Shown here: piece after piece, positions 7,017-14,918 of the stretch
Layout: the number at the start of each line of letters is the position of its first letter
Numbering within the stretch: the stretch's first letter is position 1
NCBI GenBank assembly: GCA_964539925.1
Contig: CAZILB010000097.1
Coordinates: forward strand, 1 to 15,449
DNA from: DP-20 sp964539925
Lineage (GTDB): Bacteria > Desulfobacterota > Binatia > UBA9968
Direction: 5' to 3'
Length of the DNA: 15,449 bases
The notes under the pieces: generated by a model
The model's input: the letters and a program-made list of their open reading frames with translations, nothing else
Told to the model about the DNA's origin: nothing
Databases searched by the model: none
Made by a program: the position numbers and the translations under genes

Positions 7017-7355
7017 GGTCTTTCCCCTTTCAGCGACCAACACCGTTGTCGGCGTTTCCTTGCTGCACCTAAATCCCGGCATGACCAAGAGCTCACTGTT
7101 CCTTCTCTCTGATGTGTCGTATGGGAAAATAAGCTGCACTAGATCGGGCTGAATAGGTTCACCCCGATGCCGCGCGGAGCGCGGTGAGAGAAAAGACGCA
7201 GTTCATACCCCCCAGCAATGCCTCGCATGGCGCTATGCGTGGTCCCTGCTACAAGACAACGAAGAAAGCCTGTCACTCAAAACACAGCAACGAGTAACCG
7301 GTTCTAACTTGCCCGCAATCCTCACTCCTTAAAGGGAAAAAGCATCGCCCGCAAG
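7017..7355. promoter_or_regulatory. 339-bp gap upstream of the Rieske/b operon with two palindromes
   Basis: No credible gene. Two dyads are visible: CCGCGC-GGA-GCGCGG (7170-7184, perfect 6-bp arms) and CGCATGGCGCTATGCG (7224-7239, a 16-bp palindrome with one mismatched pair around GCGC). They lie about 155-225 bp upstream of the operon's first ATG on the minus strand. The second resembles a dimeric regulator site. Neither is followed by a T-tract, so termination of the dihaem cytochrome transcript here is not shown. I could not identify a convincing -35/-10 pair. Confidence 0.4.
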
Positions 7356-8138
7356 CTATTTTTCCGGCAAGGTCTGGGAATAGGCCAAGACGTCTATGAC
7401 CTGTTTTATGTCCCAGCCGAGAACCAACGCTGCGGGCATGGGAGGGTTGCTCCCTGGCTGTCCTACCCAAGTTTTGTGCAAGAACTCTTGAGGGTTGGCT
7501 TTGGCCACTGTGCCGACGTACTCGGGATCCTTCTCGGTTCCAAAATTCAATTTCTTGCCATCCGGCCCATGGCATGCCCCGCATATTGCGTACTGGGTCT
7601 TTCCACGTTCGACATCGCCCCCGATCGGCTTCTTCGTCTTATAGTCCACATATTTCATCGTATCCACCAACCCACCTTTGAGGAAGTTCGCTAGGTCAGC
7701 GATATCTCCGGCACGAAGAACGGAGGAAAAATTGTGCTGGGGATTGGCTGATCCTCTGAGGATAGCGGCCAACTCCTCAACATTTTTCTTTTGGGCTGCG
7801 GCCCATACTCCAGGGAATCCTGTGCGACGGGAACCAGTCGCGTATGCGCCGTCCTTGCCCTTGTAGTCCCAGCCGTGACATTCCTTACAGCGCCAGGTGA
7901 CCGATCCCTTCCGTTTGTTGGTGCTTTGGAGAGCCCAAAGGGGTTGGTCGCTTTTGGGTTCGCTGGCGCCGGGAACTTCTCTCCACCACATGTCATATAA
8001 CAAACCGCCGCGGGCGATGCTCTCGCGGTTTACCGGAGGCGAAACACCGGTAGCCCGGGTTGGCTCCGTCGATCCACAGCCCAAGACAAGCCAGGAGGTA
8101 AGAATAAGCAATAGGCCTAGACGAATCGCGTTTTCCAT
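7356..8138 (-). CDS. Dihaem cytochrome c lipoprotein
   Basis: A 260-residue protein with a lipoprotein signal: hydrophobic residues 5-19, lipobox LVLGC, lipidated C21. Domain 1 has CKECHGWDYKG (C84, C87, H88) preceded by the characteristic GGLLYDMWW and followed by a helix at 142-155 (AGDIADLANFL). Domain 2 has CGACHGPDGK (C186, C189, H190) and NPPMPA, whose M234 is a probable axial ligand. Start is ATG at 8138, with AAAGGGG about 6 nt upstream; nine more residues are open upstream but would spoil the lipoprotein signal. The leader GAAAGGGGA is nearly the same as that of the 7016 gene. It follows the four-domain cytochrome gene by 87 bp and may be the last gene of the CISM operon. Likely role is an outer- or inner-leaflet-tethered electron acceptor. 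Confidence 0.88.
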   Translation of the reverse strand: MENAIRLGLLLILTSWLVLGCGSTEPTRATGVSPPVNRESIARGGLLYDMWWREVPGASEPKSDQPLWALQSTNKRKGSVTWRCKECHGWDYKGKDGAYATGSRRTGFPGVWAAAQKKNVEELAAILRGSANPQHNFSSVLRAGDIADLANFLKGGLVDTMKYVDYKTKKPIGGDVERGKTQYAICGACHGPDGKKLNFGTEKDPEYVGTVAKANPQEFLHKTWVGQPGSNPPMPAALVLGWDIKQVIDVLAYSQTLPEK

Positions 8139-8225
8139 GGTTGTCCCCTTTCTCTCCAGCGTCACTGCGCCTTCAGATCAATACCGACCGCGAAAACAGT
8201 CTTTTGGTCCCCGACTGCCTGGTTG

Positions 8226-9592
8226 CTATTTTGCCGGCGGATTCGGCTCCTTTCGGACTGAAAGCAGATAGGCAACCAGATCCGCCATCTCGCCGCCTCG
8301 AAAGACCGNNNNNNNNNNNNNNNNNNNNNNNNNNNNNNNNNNNNNNNNNNNNNNNNNNNNNNNNNNNNNNNNNNNNNNNNNNNNNNNNNNNNNNNNNNNN
8401 NNNNNNNNCGGACTGAAAGCAGATAGGCAACCAGATCCGCCATCTCGCCGCCTCGAAAGACCGGCCATTCAACGAACTGCTTGAGCATTGTTTCTTCCAT
8501 CGTGGTCGCGTGGTTCCACATCTCGGTGACCACGTCCAGTTGAGTCTTGAGTTTATCGCTCTTGGCGAAATCGGCGCCCTGCGCCTCTCCTTTCTCCGGC
8601 GATAGATGGCATTGGCCGCAACGTTTCTCCTGAAACACCATGCGCCCCCGCTCGGCTACTCCGGGGGGGTCGATAAATTGAAGGAAATATAGGTAACCGA
8701 TGATATCCGACATTTCTTCGGCGGTGAGCGACGATATGGGGAGACCGCGGCGCACCATGTCGGCCCACATCGCCGGCCCATGGTTCCACATGGCGCCGGC
8801 AATGGTCATGAGACTTCCTTTGATCAGCCTGCCGCGCAGGTTTGCGCGCTTTGGATCGCCTTGCAGGGTAACTGAGTGACATTCGATACAGCGCTTCTCG
8901 GCAAAAAGCTTTTCGCCGTTGCGCGGACTGCCGGGTCTGGCGTAGATTCTTTCCACACCCCCGCCAACGCTGCGAATGTAGGCCAGCAAATCGGCGATAT
9001 CGTTCTTCTCGAAATTTGGCCGTGAAATTTTTAACTCTTCCATGACTCCGGCCATGGCCTTTCCCCGATTCCAAAGACCCACACTCAGATGGATAGGCGA
9101 GGCATATTTGCTGTAGTTGTCGAGCGCGGGGCCGTGCTTCCCTCCCTTGCCAGCCAACGCGTGGCAGGTTTGACACTGTTTCTCGCGAAAGAGGCGTTCA
9201 CCGATCGCGGCATTTCCCGGCGCATCGAGAGAACCGATGTAGTACAAAAAGGAGAGCAGGCTCGCCATTTCCGGAGCCTTAAACACCGGGCGCACAGCAT
9301 GCCGTTCTTCGAACAGATGAGCCATGCCCGGCGAGTGATTCCACATCACGCCGGCAATATCGAGCAGCGAACGCTTCAAGAGGCCCTGGCCGAGGTCGGG
9401 GCCGCCGACACCGCCGACGCCGCTGATCGCGTGGCAACGTAGACAGCCCTTATCGGTAAAAAGTTGACTGCCCTCAAAGGGATTGCCCGGCAAAATCGCT
9501 GCTCCCTCGACCGCCGCCTCGACCACCGTAACCGGTTCGCGCACGGACACGAACAACAGAGTCAAGGCAATGGTAAGCAGACTAGCCTTCAC
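8226..9592 (-). CDS. Four-domain (tetrahaem) cytochrome c with MWNHGPxM repeats, CISM operon copy (interrupted by a false scaffold gap)
   Basis: Four tandem class I cytochrome c domains: CLRCH (C50), CQTCH (C140), CIECH (C235) and CGQCH (C325), with the MWNHxPxM-type motif in each and signal-like residues 1-27. The window has 100 N at 8309-8408 inside the last codons. Removing the N and one copy of the flanking 55-bp repeat (155 bp) leaves 404 codons with the natural end SVRKEPNPPAK and stop at 8226, matching the paralogue at 5817-7016 in length and domain layout. Read literally through the gap, the frame shifts and runs to a spurious end at 8162. Start is GTG at 9592 with GGAGG about 4-5 nt upstream; it overlaps the preceding small membrane-protein gene by 11 nt. 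Likely the periplasmic electron acceptor of the CISM complex, comparable in place, not sequence, to ActE. Confidence 0.88.
8254..8308. repeat. 55-bp direct repeat, left flank of the N gap
   Basis: Identical over 55 bp to 8409-8463 on the other side of the 100-N gap. The length equals a common assembler k-mer size and the repeat encodes the end of the four-domain cytochrome, so it is best explained as an unmerged contig overlap, not a biological duplication. Confidence 0.9.
8309..8408. other. Scaffold gap (100 N), probably artefactual
   Basis: Exactly 100 N, a conventional unknown-length gap. Both flanks end in the same 55-bp sequence, and closing the gap through that overlap restores an intact cytochrome ORF, so little or no real sequence is likely missing. 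Confidence 0.95.
8409..8463. repeat. 55-bp direct repeat, right flank of the N gap
   Basis: Second copy of the sequence at 8254-8308. It encodes the segment around FRGGEMADLVAYLLSV of the four-domain cytochrome. Confidence 0.9.
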
Positions 9593-9839
9593 GTTTCCTC
9601 CCGTGCACTGCGACGCCCCAAAAGACGTAAAATACGACGCCGAGAAATACCAGAAAAATCGGTATCGCGACGATCGATATGCCGACGGACGCTTGAATGA
9701 CGTCGTCCAGGCGCCAGGAAGCAATGATCAGACGAATGATCCATACAATGATTCCGCCGACGAGCAGAAAAGCGCCCCCCAGCCAGATCCATTGCAATAT
9801 TTTAACTAATCGTTCTGATACTTCAGGCGGATGTTCCAT
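9582..9839 (-). CDS. Small two-helix membrane protein of the CISM operon
   Basis: An 85-residue protein (MEHPPEVSERLVKI...) with two long hydrophobic segments (about residues 16-40 and 49-74), the first containing WIWLGGAFLLVGG, and a basic end HGRKREG. Start is ATG at 9839, with AGGA 6 nt upstream; a TTG at 9854 is a weaker option. It lies 20 nt after the NrfD-type gene and overlaps the cytochrome gene by 11 nt, so it belongs to the operon. Alternative complex III also has small membrane subunits, but I see no sequence signature that equates this protein with one. Likely a structural or assembly subunit of the complex; function unknown. Confidence 0.8.
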   Translation of the reverse strand: MEHPPEVSERLVKILQWIWLGGAFLLVGGIIVWIIRLIIASWRLDDVIQASVGISIVAIPIFLVFLGVVFYVFWGVAVHGRKREG

Positions 9840-9859
9840 AGCGTTCCTGCGCAAGCTGT

Positions 9860-11194
9860 TTACGTTCTTTCCTCCACCTCGCCGGGAAGGTAACTTCGAA
9901 TTCTTTCCTCGACCTCTCTCACGCCGGTTTCGCGCCCCTCGCGAATTTCCCAGATCGAAATGATCGGAAAAAACTTGGTGAACAAAAGATAAAAAAGCCC
10001 GAATAGGCCGAAACTGCCGGCAGTCATGCCCAACTCCACCCAGGTGGGCCAGTAGAGGCCTTCGGGGAATGGCAGCCGGGGATGCGATAAGGTTGGCACG
10101 ACGATAATAAAACGCTCAAGCCACATGCCAATGATAATGGCCAGCGAAGCGATCAGAACTTTGCCCACGGTGTGCTGCTTCAGGCTCGCCAGGAAGATGA
10201 GCGGCACCACGAAGTTGCATAGCACCATGGCCCAGAAAAACGGCCAGAAAGGTCCGCTGAACTTGGCCCAAAAAACCTTCATCTCCTCCGGTTCCGCGCC
10301 GTAATAGGCGGTGAGATATTCAGCGAAGGTAAAATAAAACCACAGCAGCGACATGATCAACAATAGCTGTCCCAGATAGCGGAAGTGAATCGGTTTGAGA
10401 TAATAATGCAGCCCGTAAGCCTTGCGGAAAATGATCATCATTACGATCAGCGCGGCAATGCCGGAGAAAATCGCGCCGACCACGAAGTAGGGTCCGAAAA
10501 TGGTCGAGTGCCACGCCGGCTGCAGAGTCATCGAGAAAACGAACGACACCACGGAGTGAACCGAGACGGCGATGGGAATGACCAAGACCGCCATGATGGC
10601 GATGGCGCGGTTGAGAACCCGTTGCTGATGCTCGGTCCCAGTCCAGCCCAGCGCCAACACACTGTAGAGCAACCTCCGTTTGCCGACGCGGTCGCGCAGG
10701 ATGGCGATGTCGGGAATCATCGGCAGGTAAAGATAAGTTAGACTCGCGGTGAGATACGCGCTGATGCTGGTGGCGTCCCACAACAGCGGTGATTGATAAC
10801 GGCCGTGCTGCAAAACATACAACACGCGATCGGGCCGGCCCAAGTCGACCAAGATTTGGCCGGCGCCGATAAAAATTACCATGCAAGTGATCACTTCCGC
10901 CATGCGCGTGATCGGGCGGCGCCACTCTGCTTGCGACAAGCGGAGTATCGCCGATATGAGCGTGCCGGCGTGACTGATACCGATGAAAAAGACGAAATTG
11001 ATGACGTAAAACCCCCAAGCGACCGGTTGGTGCAGGCCGGTCACGCCCAGCCCCTGAGTGATTTGCACCGCGTAGGCGATCGCGCCCCACAAAATCAACG
11101 CGCTCAAGCACGCCACGGCCCAGTAGAACCCGCGCCCGGTGCGCTCGATCGGCGCAAACAAGACATCTTCGTGCGCGTCGCGGATCTCAGCCAC
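9860..11194 (-). CDS. NrfD/PsrC-type polytopic membrane protein (quinone-interacting subunit, ActC/QrcD-like)
   Basis: About 444 residues with roughly ten transmembrane helices. The family signature is clear: GFYVINFVFFIGISHAGTLISAILRL near the N-terminus (quoted segments GFYVINF and SHAGTLISAILRL), LGRPDR, HSVVSFVFSM and GPYFVVGAIFSG. NrfD-type subunits bind quinone in the membrane and link it to the FeS subunit outside; in alternative complex III (ActC/ActF) and Qrc (QrcD) they are the quinone site. Start is taken as GTG at 11194 because GGAGG is then 9 nt upstream; a GTG at 11203 directly touches that GGAGG and is less likely. The gene overlaps the end of the ferredoxin gene by a few bases. 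One copy only; alternative complex III normally has two NrfD-like subunits, so this looks closer to Qrc/Psr organisation. Confidence 0.93.
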   Translation of the reverse strand: MAEIRDAHEDVLFAPIERTGRGFYWAVACLSALILWGAIAYAVQITQGLGVTGLHQPVAWGFYVINFVFFIGISHAGTLISAILRLSQAEWRRPITRMAEVITCMVIFIGAGQILVDLGRPDRVLYVLQHGRYQSPLLWDATSISAYLTASLTYLYLPMIPDIAILRDRVGKRRLLYSVLALGWTGTEHQQRVLNRAIAIMAVLVIPIAVSVHSVVSFVFSMTLQPAWHSTIFGPYFVVGAIFSGIAALIVMMIIFRKAYGLHYYLKPIHFRYLGQLLLIMSLLWFYFTFAEYLTAYYGAEPEEMKVFWAKFSGPFWPFFWAMVLCNFVVPLIFLASLKQHTVGKVLIASLAIIIGMWLERFIIVVPTLSHPRLPFPEGLYWPTWVELGMTAGSFGLFGLFYLLFTKFFPIISIWEIREGRETGVREVEERIRSYLPGEVEERT

Positions 11195-11870
11195 CGCCTT
11201 CACCCTCCGTCAGATAAATCACCTTGGGCTTGGTGCCGAGCTCTTCATGAAGTTTGAAGGCCCGCGGGCTGCGCGCCAGCTGCGCCGCTTCGCTAGCGGG
11301 ATCGGCCAGATCGCCGAAGACAATCGCCTTGGCGGGACAAGCTTCGGCGCAAGCGGGAACGTATTCCAACGGGTCGAACTCCCGTTTTTCCGCCAGAGCT
11401 CGCTCGCGCGCCTTCTGCAGCCGATGGTGGCAAAAGGTACACTTTTCCACTACGCCCCTTTCGCGCACGGAGACGTCGGGGTTTTGGCCCGGCGCCTCTT
11501 TTTGGTAGGTGTACCAATTAAAGTATTTCGCGTTGTAGGGACAAGCCGCCATGCAAAACCGGCACCCGATGCAGCGCGCATAGATTTGCGCCACGATTCC
11601 TTCGGGATTTCGGTAGGTCGCATAAACCGGACAAACCTTGATGCACGGCGGATCGTCGCATTGGAGACAGGGCCGGGGAATGAAGCGCGTTTTGCTGGCG
11701 TGATGCTCTTCGTCGGTCTCGGTCAGTACTTGCATCCAACTGATGACCCGGCCGCGCTTCGCCTCGCTCGCGCCCACGGCGGGAACGTTGTTCTCGGCCT
11801 TGCAGGCCATCACGCAGGCTTGGCAGCCGGTACAGCGATCCAAATCGATAACCATTCCCCACAATGCCAC
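11187..11870 (-). CDS. Four-cluster [4Fe-4S] ferredoxin subunit (DmsB/PsrB/NrfC type)
   Basis: A 227-residue electron-transfer subunit with 16 ligating Cys in four groups: C13/C16/C19/C23, C68/C71/C76/C80, C100/C103/C106/C110, and C144/C147/C174/C178. This is the standard layout of the FeS subunit in complex iron-sulfur molybdoenzymes, carrying electrons between the molybdopterin subunit and the NrfD membrane protein. It has no signal peptide and would travel with its Tat-exported partner. Start is GTG at 11870, with GGAGGG 6 nt upstream and 1 nt after the preceding stop; an ATG six codons in is also possible. The CTFCH string is an FeS ligand motif here, not a haem site. Confidence 0.95.
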   Translation of the reverse strand: MALWGMVIDLDRCTGCQACVMACKAENNVPAVGASEAKRGRVISWMQVLTETDEEHHASKTRFIPRPCLQCDDPPCIKVCPVYATYRNPEGIVAQIYARCIGCRFCMAACPYNAKYFNWYTYQKEAPGQNPDVSVRERGVVEKCTFCHHRLQKARERALAEKREFDPLEYVPACAEACPAKAIVFGDLADPASEAAQLARSPRAFKLHEELGTKPKVIYLTEGEGGG

Positions 11871-11871
11871 C

Positions 11872-14286
11872 TTATGCCCTCCTCACCCTGACTTGCGTGC
11901 TGTTGAGCACGCCAAAGCCGCGCAGCACATCCGGCTCGTTGGCGATCAAGTCGTTGGGATTTGGCCCGTCGCCGCCGAACAAAGGAATATCGATCACGTC
12001 GGCGGCTGTGCCGGAGTAAAGCTTGGCGCGCAGCTTCACTCGGCCTTTGGCCGATTCGACCCACACGAAGTCGTTATTCTCAATACCCAGCCCGGCGGCG
12101 GTCTGCGGGTGGATCTCCACCCAACCTTCCCACGAGGCGTGCAGGTGAACGGCCGGCTGTTCCAAGAGCCAGGGCTGATTGTGACCGCCGCCCATGGGAC
12201 GGCTCATTAAACGATAGGTGTTGAGCCGCAGCGGAAAGTCTTCGACTTTGCCGGCGCTACGAATCGCCACCGCCGGCAGGTAAAGCAGGTCCTCCGCCTT
12301 GTCAGCGCCAAATTTGGCAAGCATGGCTATGCGCGCCTCGTCCGTTGCCGCGCTCTTATCAAGCAATTGCTTGAGCCTCGTCGAGTAGAATTCGAATTTT
12401 CTCGACGGCGTTTGCAGCAAAGCATGACGACTCACCGGCAGACCGGTCGGATCCCACCATGCACCCCGTTGCAGCAGGGCATTCCAAAAGGCATTGTAGT
12501 CCTGGAATTCAGGGAGCCAGTAACCCTGCCGTTCGAGAACCTTGCGTAGCGCTTCCTGCGCGGTGACGGAAACAACGTAGCCTCGGCGGGACTTGAAGAG
12601 TCCTTCTGCGCCGGCGCGGAGCAGTTCTTCAAAATTTTTCCACGGGAAATTTTTCGCCGCCGTACCGCCGAGGGTCTGCGCCATCTGCAAGACGACATCG
12701 GCGCTATTGCGCGAATCATGCAGTGCCTTCGAGGCGGGTTGCGCCACGCTGAAGCAAGTAAATCCCGCCAGGTGGTTGACCTGATCGTCCTGCCATCGCT
12801 CCAGGTAAGTCTGGTCGGGTAAAATGAGATCGGCCATAGCGCTCGACTCATCGAGAAAGGGCGAAAAACTGGTGATAAAGGGGATCTTTTTGAACGCCGC
12901 GGCAAACGCTTCCTTTGCCGGATGATTGGCGAGGGGGTTGGTGGCAAATAAGAACAAGGCGTTGACCGGATAGGGCGAGCCGCTGAGAATTCGCTCAGGC
13001 AAAAGCTGCGGCGCATCGGCAACCATCAAATAATTTTTTTCCCCCGCGCCGTCGACACGCGGCCGCGCCGCGCCTTGTTTCGCCACCGAGTCTTGCTCAA
13101 GCGCCGGCAGCGGAGCGAGTGGAACATCGCCCTGCGTCCCTAAACCACCGACGACTCCGATGTTTCCCACCAGCGCATTCAAGCTGTGAATCGCCATGCG
13201 GGTGTACATGTCGTCGGGACCGTAAGCGGGGCCGCGCTCGCCGATAACGATGGCGGGCTTGGCGGACGCGAGACCGCGGGCAATCTCTAAAATACTTTTC
13301 ACCGGCACGCCCGTGGCAGCGGAAACCGTAAAAAGGCCGTAGTCCCGCAACACGAGATTCCTAAAACCGAGGTGCCGCTGTCCGGCGGCATCGACCCAAT
13401 CTTCAAAACCGAAGCCGTACTGCTCGACAAACGCTTCGTCATAAAGCCCTTCGCGGATCATGGCGTTGGCAATGCCGAGCGCCAGAATCCCGTCGGTTCC
13501 GGGCATGATGGGAACCCAACGGTCGGCTTTAATCGCCGTTGGGGAGCGCCGTGGATCAACCTGAACCAATAATCCGCGCGGGCGATCGCTGCTCCGGCGC
13601 AAGCGCGCATACGCCTGCGACGCATGCACCGGGCCGATCCATGACTCCAGTAGACCTGCGCCAAACGAAAGAATGAACTGGGTCTCGGCTAGATCGTAGG
13701 CGAGCGGCGTCGTTACGCCTTGCATGAGCTGATGCGCCAGCGCCGGCTTCTCCGGCGCGAAGCAACGCAAGCGAATATAATTGGGTGTGCCATAGGCCTG
13801 TGCAAAGCGGCTCCACAGCGTATCCCGATAGCCGCGATACTGTCCGCCGAGAACCGCCAGCGTGTGTGAAAGCCCCTTGGTTCGCAAATCCACCAATCGC
13901 GCCGTAACCATGGACAACGCCTCGTCCCACCCAATGGAGCGGAATCTGCCGCGCTCGCCGGCACGAACCATCGGCCCTTTGATACGGTTGGGATCGTAGA
14001 GAAGCTGCAGCCCGCCAAAAGCCTTGGGACAGACCGTGCCGCGATTGATCGGATGCAGCGGATTTCCTGAGATCCCACAAACCTCGCCGTCCAGTGTGCG
14101 CGCCAACAAGCCGCACCCGCCCGGGCATTGCTGACAGATCGTGGGGACGATAATTTCTTCGGGTTGAGCCCATCGTTGCACGTCACCGGCAACCTGATCC
14201 ACCGCGGCAATGCGGTTTCGCACCAATGCTGCCGCGCCGGCGGCACCGGTCAAGGTTTGAATGAATTGTCGTCGAGTAAACCGCAT
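11872..14286 (-). CDS. Tat-exported molybdopterin oxidoreductase, catalytic-type subunit (CISM family)
   Basis: An 804-residue member of the DMSO-reductase superfamily. It has a Tat signal (RRQFIQTLTGAAGAAAL, residues 5-21) and an N-terminal [4Fe-4S] site C51-x2-C54-x3-C58 with C86 (TVCPKA). Mo-bisPGD binding stretches follow, including a C-terminal molydopterin-dinucleotide domain with WVEIHPQTAAGLGIENNDFV. C175 (RLRCFAPEKP) falls near where polysulfide/thiosulfate reductases place the Mo-binding Cys. Retention of the cluster and this Cys separates it from ActB of alternative complex III and QrcB, which lack Mo. Start is ATG at 14286 (GAGG 7 nt upstream, 8 nt after the previous stop); a TTG at 14307 is possible. 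Substrate cannot be named: polysulfide, thiosulfate, arsenic, tetrathionate or a non-catalytic role are all open. Confidence 0.92.
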   Translation of the reverse strand: MRFTRRQFIQTLTGAAGAAALVRNRIAAVDQVAGDVQRWAQPEEIIVPTICQQCPGGCGLLARTLDGEVCGISGNPLHPINRGTVCPKAFGGLQLLYDPNRIKGPMVRAGERGRFRSIGWDEALSMVTARLVDLRTKGLSHTLAVLGGQYRGYRDTLWSRFAQAYGTPNYIRLRCFAPEKPALAHQLMQGVTTPLAYDLAETQFILSFGAGLLESWIGPVHASQAYARLRRSSDRPRGLLVQVDPRRSPTAIKADRWVPIMPGTDGILALGIANAMIREGLYDEAFVEQYGFGFEDWVDAAGQRHLGFRNLVLRDYGLFTVSAATGVPVKSILEIARGLASAKPAIVIGERGPAYGPDDMYTRMAIHSLNALVGNIGVVGGLGTQGDVPLAPLPALEQDSVAKQGAARPRVDGAGEKNYLMVADAPQLLPERILSGSPYPVNALFLFATNPLANHPAKEAFAAAFKKIPFITSFSPFLDESSAMADLILPDQTYLERWQDDQVNHLAGFTCFSVAQPASKALHDSRNSADVVLQMAQTLGGTAAKNFPWKNFEELLRAGAEGLFKSRRGYVVSVTAQEALRKVLERQGYWLPEFQDYNAFWNALLQRGAWWDPTGLPVSRHALLQTPSRKFEFYSTRLKQLLDKSAATDEARIAMLAKFGADKAEDLLYLPAVAIRSAGKVEDFPLRLNTYRLMSRPMGGGHNQPWLLEQPAVHLHASWEGWVEIHPQTAAGLGIENNDFVWVESAKGRVKLRAKLYSGTAADVIDIPLFGGDGPNPNDLIANEPDVLRGFGVLNSTQVRVRRA

Positions 14287-14294
14287 CGCGAGCC

Positions 14295-14849
14295 TCACCG
14301 ATGGCAAACATTACAGTCGTTGACCAGCCGCTGGGACGACACATGGGCCGGGTCCATGACCTTGACCTGACGCGTGGCGGCTGATTTCGCTTTCAGATGA
14401 CAGGCGATGCAATCGTCCATCGTCACCGTTCTAAGCGGTCGCGGCGGCGGACGATCGAGCGTTTCCATCGGCCCGTGGCAAGACTGGCAGTCGAGCTTGG
14501 CGATCGTGACGTGAACGCGATGGGAAAAAAACACATGCGCCGGCAGGCGCCACACCCGCCGCCAGGGAATTTCTTGCCCCTTCTCGCCATACGCCTTGAG
14601 TTTTTCTATCTCCGGGTTTGTCGAGTCGCTGCTCGCGTGACAAGCCAAACAAAGAACCGTGGCGGGCCCGCCCGCCGCGAGATCTTTCTCGGCGCGCTGA
14701 TGGCAACCGGTGCAGGGAATGTTTTGTTCGATATGAGTCTTGTGCGGAAACTCGATGGGCTGCTTGACCCCCGACATGCCCCAATCGGCCCAGTAACCGA
14801 GCGCCAACACAGCAATGGCAATTGCAGATATTAAGATAGCTCGCTTCAC
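14295..14849 (-). CDS. Membrane-anchored pentahaem cytochrome c (ActA/QrcA-like)
   Basis: A 184-residue protein with an N-terminal hydrophobic helix (residues 4-20, no clear cleavage site, so probably an anchor) and five haem c sites: C46, C67, C121, C147 and C179, the last only two residues from the C-terminus. FPHKTHI before haem 1 and FFSHRVHV before haem 3 are the cytochrome c7/c3-type pattern in which an upstream His ligates the haem. A five- or six-haem cytochrome as first gene before Mo-type, FeS and NrfD subunits is the arrangement of alternative complex III (ActA, pentahaem) and Qrc (QrcA). Start is GTG at 14849; its ribosome-binding site is weak, so the exact start is less sure. Preceded by a sigma-54-type promoter. 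Confidence 0.92.
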   Translation of the reverse strand: MKRAILISAIAIAVLALGYWADWGMSGVKQPIEFPHKTHIEQNIPCTGCHQRAEKDLAAGGPATVLCLACHASSDSTNPEIEKLKAYGEKGQEIPWRRVWRLPAHVFFSHRVHVTIAKLDCQSCHGPMETLDRPPPRPLRTVTMDDCIACHLKAKSAATRQVKVMDPAHVSSQRLVNDCNVCHR

Positions 14850-14918
14850 TCTCGATCGTGCGGCGCCGTGGCCACCTTCACGCTCCTGACCTCACCGAGC
14901 GATTTCCCATTGGCAGAG

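Noticed and set aside
7017..7139. 41-residue extension of the four-domain cytochrome at 5817-7016
   Set aside because: The ATG at 7016 has AGGGG at proper spacing and is followed at once by a signal peptide.
8162..8253. C-terminal extension of the four-domain cytochrome through the N gap to 8162
   Set aside because: It depends on the arbitrary 100-N length. Merging the 55-bp overlap gives the natural stop at 8226.
11424..11440. CTFCH in the ferredoxin subunit as a haem site
   Set aside because: Its two Cys complete the four-Cys set of the fourth [4Fe-4S] cluster with C174 and C178, and the protein is folded in the cytoplasm before Tat export.
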